Shown in pieces: positions 6,241 to 9,027 of a stretch of 9,027 bases of DNA (positions within the stretch are counted from its first letter, which is position 1; every line of letters starts with the position of its first letter). The notes under the pieces are model-generated. The model was not told the origin of the DNA. It searched no databases and saw only the letters and a list, made by a program, of their open reading frames with translations. The stretch comes from Desulfobacterales bacterium (GTDB lineage Bacteria > Desulfobacterota > Desulfobacteria > Desulfobacterales > Desulfobacteraceae), in contig JAKSBO010000578.1 in the NCBI GenBank assembly GCA_022361095.1, positions 1-9,027 on the forward strand, written 5' to 3'. The translations under genes were made by a program, and so were the position numbers.

Positions 6241-6687
6241 ATGAAATTGATATTACTGCTGGTGCTTGCCTTTGCTGCCGGCATGCTGGGTCCGGTGCAG
6301 GCCGGAATGAATGCAAAGATAGGAAAAGCGTTGAACGACCCCTTTTATGCGGCCCTTATTTCATTTGCCGTGGGTACGGCGGGCCTTTTAATCTATGCGT
6401 TAATCGGCAGAATGGATTTTGCCGCCATCCGGACCGTGTCCGGCGTTCATTGGAGTCTTTGGCTGGCCGGGCTTTTAGGTGCCTGTTATGTGACCGCGAC
6501 CATCGTGCTCGCACCAAGGCTGGGCACGGCCCTGACCTTTGGCCTGGTGGTGGCGGGGCAATTGGCCATGGCCGTGATTATAGACCATTTGGGCCTGTTC
6601 GGTATGCCGGTTCAGCCGGTTAACTGGCCCCGCCTTGCCGGTATTGTATTCATCGTTGGGGGGACCATGTTAATACGGTGGTTTTAA
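6241..6687 (+). CDS. DMT-superfamily (YdcZ/DUF606) inner-membrane protein
   Basis: A 148-residue, very hydrophobic protein of the YdcZ family within the drug/metabolite transporter superfamily. Family features are clear: PVQAGMN (18-24), SFAVGTAGLL (41-50), LAGLLGACYVTATIVLAPRL (75-94), VAGQ (104-107) and IDHLGLFG (114-121), ending in a last membrane segment with GGTML. About five membrane segments can be drawn, near 2-20, 34-55, 72-92, 96-116 and 130-147. Length is normal for a single half-transporter, and such proteins probably pair to form a full channel. Substrate is unknown for the family. The ATG at 6241 is preceded by AAGGA at 10-11 bases; an upstream GTG at 6181 would add residues unlike the family. 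It is transcribed away from the hem unit and toward the gmhA unit, alone, and ends just before a long hairpin. Confidence 0.9.
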   Translation: MKLILLLVLAFAAGMLGPVQAGMNAKIGKALNDPFYAALISFAVGTAGLLIYALIGRMDFAAIRTVSGVHWSLWLAGLLGACYVTATIVLAPRLGTALTFGLVVAGQLAMAVIIDHLGLFGMPVQPVNWPRLAGIVFIVGGTMLIRWF

Positions 6688-6689
6688 GT

Positions 6690-6752
6690 TGTGTTTGAAC
6701 GAAAAGTCACCCATCTGCGCCTTGCATATGGGCAACTTTTCGTTCAAACACA
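6690..6752. terminator. Long perfect inverted repeat between convergent genes
   Basis: Eighteen bases at 6690-6707 pair perfectly with 6735-6752. After a CA/CA internal loop, CCCAT (6710-6714) pairs with ATGGG (6728-6732) around a 13-base loop. It fills the space between the YdcZ-like stop (6687) and the stop of the opposed gene (6755). Being symmetric, it could end or stabilise both transcripts. No real T run follows on the plus strand, so it is not a textbook terminator. It could also be one copy of a dispersed palindromic repeat. Confidence 0.6.
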
Positions 6753-6754
6753 TA

Positions 6755-7762
6755 TTATGTAGGGAGGGCCTCAATCACCCCTGCCGCAATCAGGGGGATC
6801 AATATTTCGTGATGCCCCACAATGGCATAGCCTTTGCCCCTGCCCTGGGTCGGCCGGTTGACCACATTGGTCATGGGCCGGTAGTGCCGGATAAAATCCA
6901 GGTTTACCGTGGTGAAATCATCCACTTTGTGGCCCAGGTTTCTGACCAGCGTCAACGCTTTTAAGAATACTTCAGGAAGAATGACCGCTGACCCGGCATT
7001 AATGAATACGCCGTGCTCAAGGTCTGCCAGGGTTGAGGCCAGGGTCTTGAAGTCATGAAGGGTTGCCGCCCCGCAGGCGGCGCCGTCAAAACCCGGGTGC
7101 ATATGGATGATGTCCGTACCAACGGCCACATGGACGGTTACGGGCAAATCCAGGCGTGCACCGGCAGCGATCAGGCTTGCATCTTTAAACGGCAGGTTCA
7201 GGTCTTCAATAAGGCGGCCCACGGCGCGTCCCAGTCCTATATTCTGCTCGTGGGCCATGGCAATGGCCTGGTTGAGCAGTTCAGATGTCTCCTTGGCCAT
7301 GCCGAAGCTGCCCGATCCCAGACTTTCGGCCACATCTTCACTGGTGCGGCCGGTGAACGCCACCTCAAAATCATGGATAATGCAGGAGCCGTTCATGGCC
7401 AGATGTGTGATTATGCCTTTTTCCATGAGATCAATGAGGATGGGCGCCATGCCGGTTTTGATTACATGGCCGCCCATGCCGAAGCAGACATGGCATTTTT
7501 GCCGGGCAGCACCTGCAATGGCGTCAATCACATGCCGGATATCTTTGCCTGCAAGAATGGCGGGCAGCCGATTGAAAAAGGCACCAATGCCGGCACCCTT
7601 AGTCCAGGGTTTGGCAAAATCATCCCGGGATACCAGGCTTTTCCTCTCCTTGATGGAATAGGTCGAGAGTTTTGAGTAGTCAAGTTTTGGGTGATCCGGT
7701 TCTAAGCCATATCGGGGTGGCTGTTCTGCTTTTTTTTGACGGGTCATCTTCTTATTGGGCAT
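6755..7762 (-). CDS. Deoxyhypusine-synthase-like protein of unknown function
   Basis: A 335-residue soluble protein. By eye it follows the deoxyhypusine synthase fold pattern: CFGMGGHVIKTGMAPILIDL (93-112) with GIITHLAMNGSCIIHDFEVA (116-135) lines up with the NAD-binding region that ends, in true enzymes, in a TTAGG-type motif. GKGYAIVGHHEILIPLIAAG (309-328) resembles the C-terminal core. The segment of true deoxyhypusine synthase that carries the active-site lysine (W-G-K) has no clear counterpart. Conserved-looking motifs are GKTSEDVA-like GRTSEDVAESL (138-148), GTDIIHMHP (215-223), GSAVILPEVFLKALTL (257-272) and FIRHYRPMTNVV (290-301). Bacteria without eIF5A have no hypusine substrate, so the job must differ; NAD or polyamine chemistry is only a guess. 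The start overlaps the gmhA stop by 11 bases and has AAAGGA about nine bases upstream, so the two genes are translated together. An in-frame ATG at 7747 is a less favoured start. Confidence 0.8.
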   Translation of the reverse strand: MPNKKMTRQKKAEQPPRYGLEPDHPKLDYSKLSTYSIKERKSLVSRDDFAKPWTKGAGIGAFFNRLPAILAGKDIRHVIDAIAGAARQKCHVCFGMGGHVIKTGMAPILIDLMEKGIITHLAMNGSCIIHDFEVAFTGRTSEDVAESLGSGSFGMAKETSELLNQAIAMAHEQNIGLGRAVGRLIEDLNLPFKDASLIAAGARLDLPVTVHVAVGTDIIHMHPGFDGAACGAATLHDFKTLASTLADLEHGVFINAGSAVILPEVFLKALTLVRNLGHKVDDFTTVNLDFIRHYRPMTNVVNRPTQGRGKGYAIVGHHEILIPLIAAGVIEALPT

Positions 7763-8324
7763 GGAACAGCATCCTTTCGGAAAGGTCGCAAAGCATATGG
7801 CCCAAAGTGATATGAACCTCCTGGATACGTGCTGTTACGGGGCTGTCCACACAAAAGGCCATATCGCTTATCTGTTTCAGCTTCCCCCCGGTTCCGGAAA
7901 ATCCCACCAGGGTCAGCCCCTGGTCCTTTGCTGCGGCTGCCGCCCGGATTACATTGGGGGAGTTACCCGACGTTGAGATGCCAATGGCCATATCATTTTT
8001 GTTGCCCAGGGCCTGGACTTGTTTTGAAAAAATTTCATCAAAGGAGTAGTCGTTGCCGATGCTGGTGATAATCGAGGTGTCGCAGGTCAGGGCAACGGCG
8101 GGTAATGGTTTTCGTTCCATCTGAAACCGGTTGATAAATTCTGCTGCGATATGCTGGCAGTCCGCCGCAGACCCGCCATTGCCGAAAAGCAGCAGTTTGC
8201 CACCGGCTTCAAGGGTGTCTGCCATCTGCCGGGCACAGGTTTCAATAAGATCTTCATGGGCTGCAAAGAAATTTTGCTTGGTTTTAACGGCATCCTGAAC
8301 AGTTTGCCGGATCAGTTCTTTCAT
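7752..8324 (-). CDS. gmhA: Phosphoheptose isomerase (sedoheptulose-7-phosphate isomerase)
   Basis: Converts sedoheptulose 7-phosphate to D-glycero-D-manno-heptose 7-phosphate, the first step toward the heptose of lipopolysaccharide inner core; acts in the cytoplasm. The 190-residue protein is a single SIS domain of normal length. It carries LLFGNGGSAADCQHIAAEF (45-63), ALTCDTSIITSIGNDYSFDE (78-97), the phosphate-binding GISTSGNS (115-122) and TARIQEVHITLGHMLCDLSE (164-183). His58, Glu62, Gln168 and His176 match in spacing the zinc ligands known from GmhA structures. The ATG at 8324 has AAAGGA seven bases or so upstream; an in-frame ATG at 8354 lacks a site and adds ten residues not typical of the family. 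It lies 49 bases downstream of the TPR gene and overlaps the next gene by 11 bases. The other heptose genes (hldE, gmhB, hldD) are not in the window. Confidence 0.95.
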   Translation of the reverse strand: MKELIRQTVQDAVKTKQNFFAAHEDLIETCARQMADTLEAGGKLLLFGNGGSAADCQHIAAEFINRFQMERKPLPAVALTCDTSIITSIGNDYSFDEIFSKQVQALGNKNDMAIGISTSGNSPNVIRAAAAAKDQGLTLVGFSGTGGKLKQISDMAFCVDSPVTARIQEVHITLGHMLCDLSERMLFHAQ

Positions 8325-8373
8325 TGGTTTCCTTTTATTGTAAATCCCCTTCAAGTATCAGTTCCTGGCAGTG

Positions 8374-9027
8374 TCAGGCTGATTTCATGTTGCTGTCCTG
8401 ATCTGTTTGTTTAATTTGGGCCTGGAGATTCTTAATTTCTTCAAGATATTGTTTGTACCGTTTGTTTTCAGGGTCCAGATCCACACTTTTTTTTGCAAAG
8501 CTCAGGGCAATGGCCAGATTTTTTTTCTGGAACGTCATGACCCTGGCATAACCGGACAACGCCTCCGGATCATTGGGGTTGAGTTTTATTGCCTGGTTGA
8601 ACTGGGCTGCAGCACCTGGGGCATCTTCCTTTTCTACGCAGATCTGTCCTTTTATCCTGAACGCAGTGCCGGATTCGGGTTTGAGGCGGATGGCGGTTTC
8701 AAGGTGGGGCATGGCCGCATCAAATTTTTTTTCCTTAAATAAAAGATGCCCCAAAAGCAGTTCAATTTCAAAAATATCGGGGTTGATGCCATGGGCTTTT
8801 TTAAGGTAGGCCAGGGCGGAATCGTTATTGCCGTTGATCCGGTGGATCAGGGCGATGTTGTGGATGACCATCACTTCTTCGGGATTGATATCACGGGCTT
8901 TTTCAAAAAATTCCATGGCCTTGTCCAGGTAACCGTCCACCCCGAAGGCTACACCAAGGCTGTTGAGCAGGTTCATATCGGCCGGGGCAATGGAAAGCCC
9001 TTTTTCGTATTCTGTGATAGCTGCGTC
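8374..9027 (-). CDS. Tetratricopeptide-repeat protein, 5' end beyond the window
   Basis: The reading frame is open to the window edge at 9027, giving at least 217 residues, and the true start is outside. An ATG at 8976 lies inside a repeat: the 17 codons before it (ending AITEYEKGLSIAPAD) are themselves TPR sequence, so it should not be taken as the start. Four to five 34-residue TPR units follow, visible by helix endings such as YEKGLSIAP, FEKARDINPEE, LKKAHGINPD, LETAIRLKPE, FNQAIKLNPNDPEA and AKKSVDLDPE. A short charged, Gln-rich tail (YLEEIKNLQAQIKQTDQDSN) may form a coiled coil. No signal peptide or catalytic domain is visible in this part, but the missing N-terminus could hold one, for example a receiver domain or membrane anchor. 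TPR arrays bind other proteins; the partner is unknown. It is followed by gmhA after 49 bases on the same strand, probably one operon. Confidence 0.9.
   Translation of the reverse strand, partial: DAAITEYEKGLSIAPADMNLLNSLGVAFGVDGYLDKAMEFFEKARDINPEEVMVIHNIALIHRINGNNDSALAYLKKAHGINPDIFEIELLLGHLLFKEKKFDAAMPHLETAIRLKPESGTAFRIKGQICVEKEDAPGAAAQFNQAIKLNPNDPEALSGYARVMTFQKKNLAIALSFAKKSVDLDPENKRYKQYLEEIKNLQAQIKQTDQDSNMKSA

Noticed and set aside
6690..6752. Inverted repeat as the ends of an insertion sequence or miniature transposon
   Set aside because: Only 27 bases separate the arms, with no transposase and no obvious target-site duplication beside them.
7055..7675. Two long plus-strand open frames opposite the deoxyhypusine-synthase-like gene
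   Set aside because: They overlap each other and the conserved minus-strand gene, and their products resemble no family.

Overview
The window looks like chromosome from a sulfate-reducing bacterium of the Desulfobacterota (Desulfobacter/Desulfobacula-like). This is inferred from a CobA-HemD fusion behind hemC, a small two-membrane-segment hybrid kinase of the kind abundant there, a GmhA of the SIS type common in that group, and mid-range base composition. The placement rests on protein resemblance only. I see no tRNA, rRNA, CRISPR, transposase or phage gene.

Layout. Positions 3-359 (+) carry rplQ, the usual last gene of a ribosomal protein operon, followed by two hairpins; the second is symmetric enough to stop transcription from both sides. 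Facing it on the minus strand is a membrane-anchored histidine kinase with a C-terminal receiver domain (472-1920). Its ATP-lid region is badly eroded. About 430 bases upstream of it hold no convincing gene, but do hold a perfect TATAAT box, two dyads and a possible decayed reading frame.

From 6085 down to 2357 (-) runs a tight four-gene unit: an FmdB-type zinc-ribbon protein, hemC, a cobA-hemD fusion, and moaA. Gaps are +2, -4 and +14 bases. HemC makes hydroxymethylbilane; the HemD half closes it to uroporphyrinogen III; the CobA half methylates that to precorrin-2, the precursor of siroheme, cobalamin and siroheme-derived heme. MoaA starts molybdopterin synthesis. Siroheme and molybdenum or tungsten enzymes are central to anaerobic sulfur respiration, so a shared unit is plausible. 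A good sigma70-like promoter lies just upstream (6130-6158) and partly overlaps a weaker promoter for the divergent DMT/YdcZ-type membrane protein at 6241-6687 (+).

The right end, on the minus strand, is a TPR protein cut by the window edge, then gmhA (sedoheptulose-7-phosphate isomerase, LPS heptose), then an uncharacterised deoxyhypusine-synthase-like protein whose start overlaps the gmhA stop. This unit meets the YdcZ gene head-on at an 18-bp perfect inverted repeat (6690-6752).

Most of the window is housekeeping. The parts most worth a second look are the eroded kinase, the deoxyhypusine-synthase-like protein paired with GmhA, the long hairpin, and the 1927-2356 gap.
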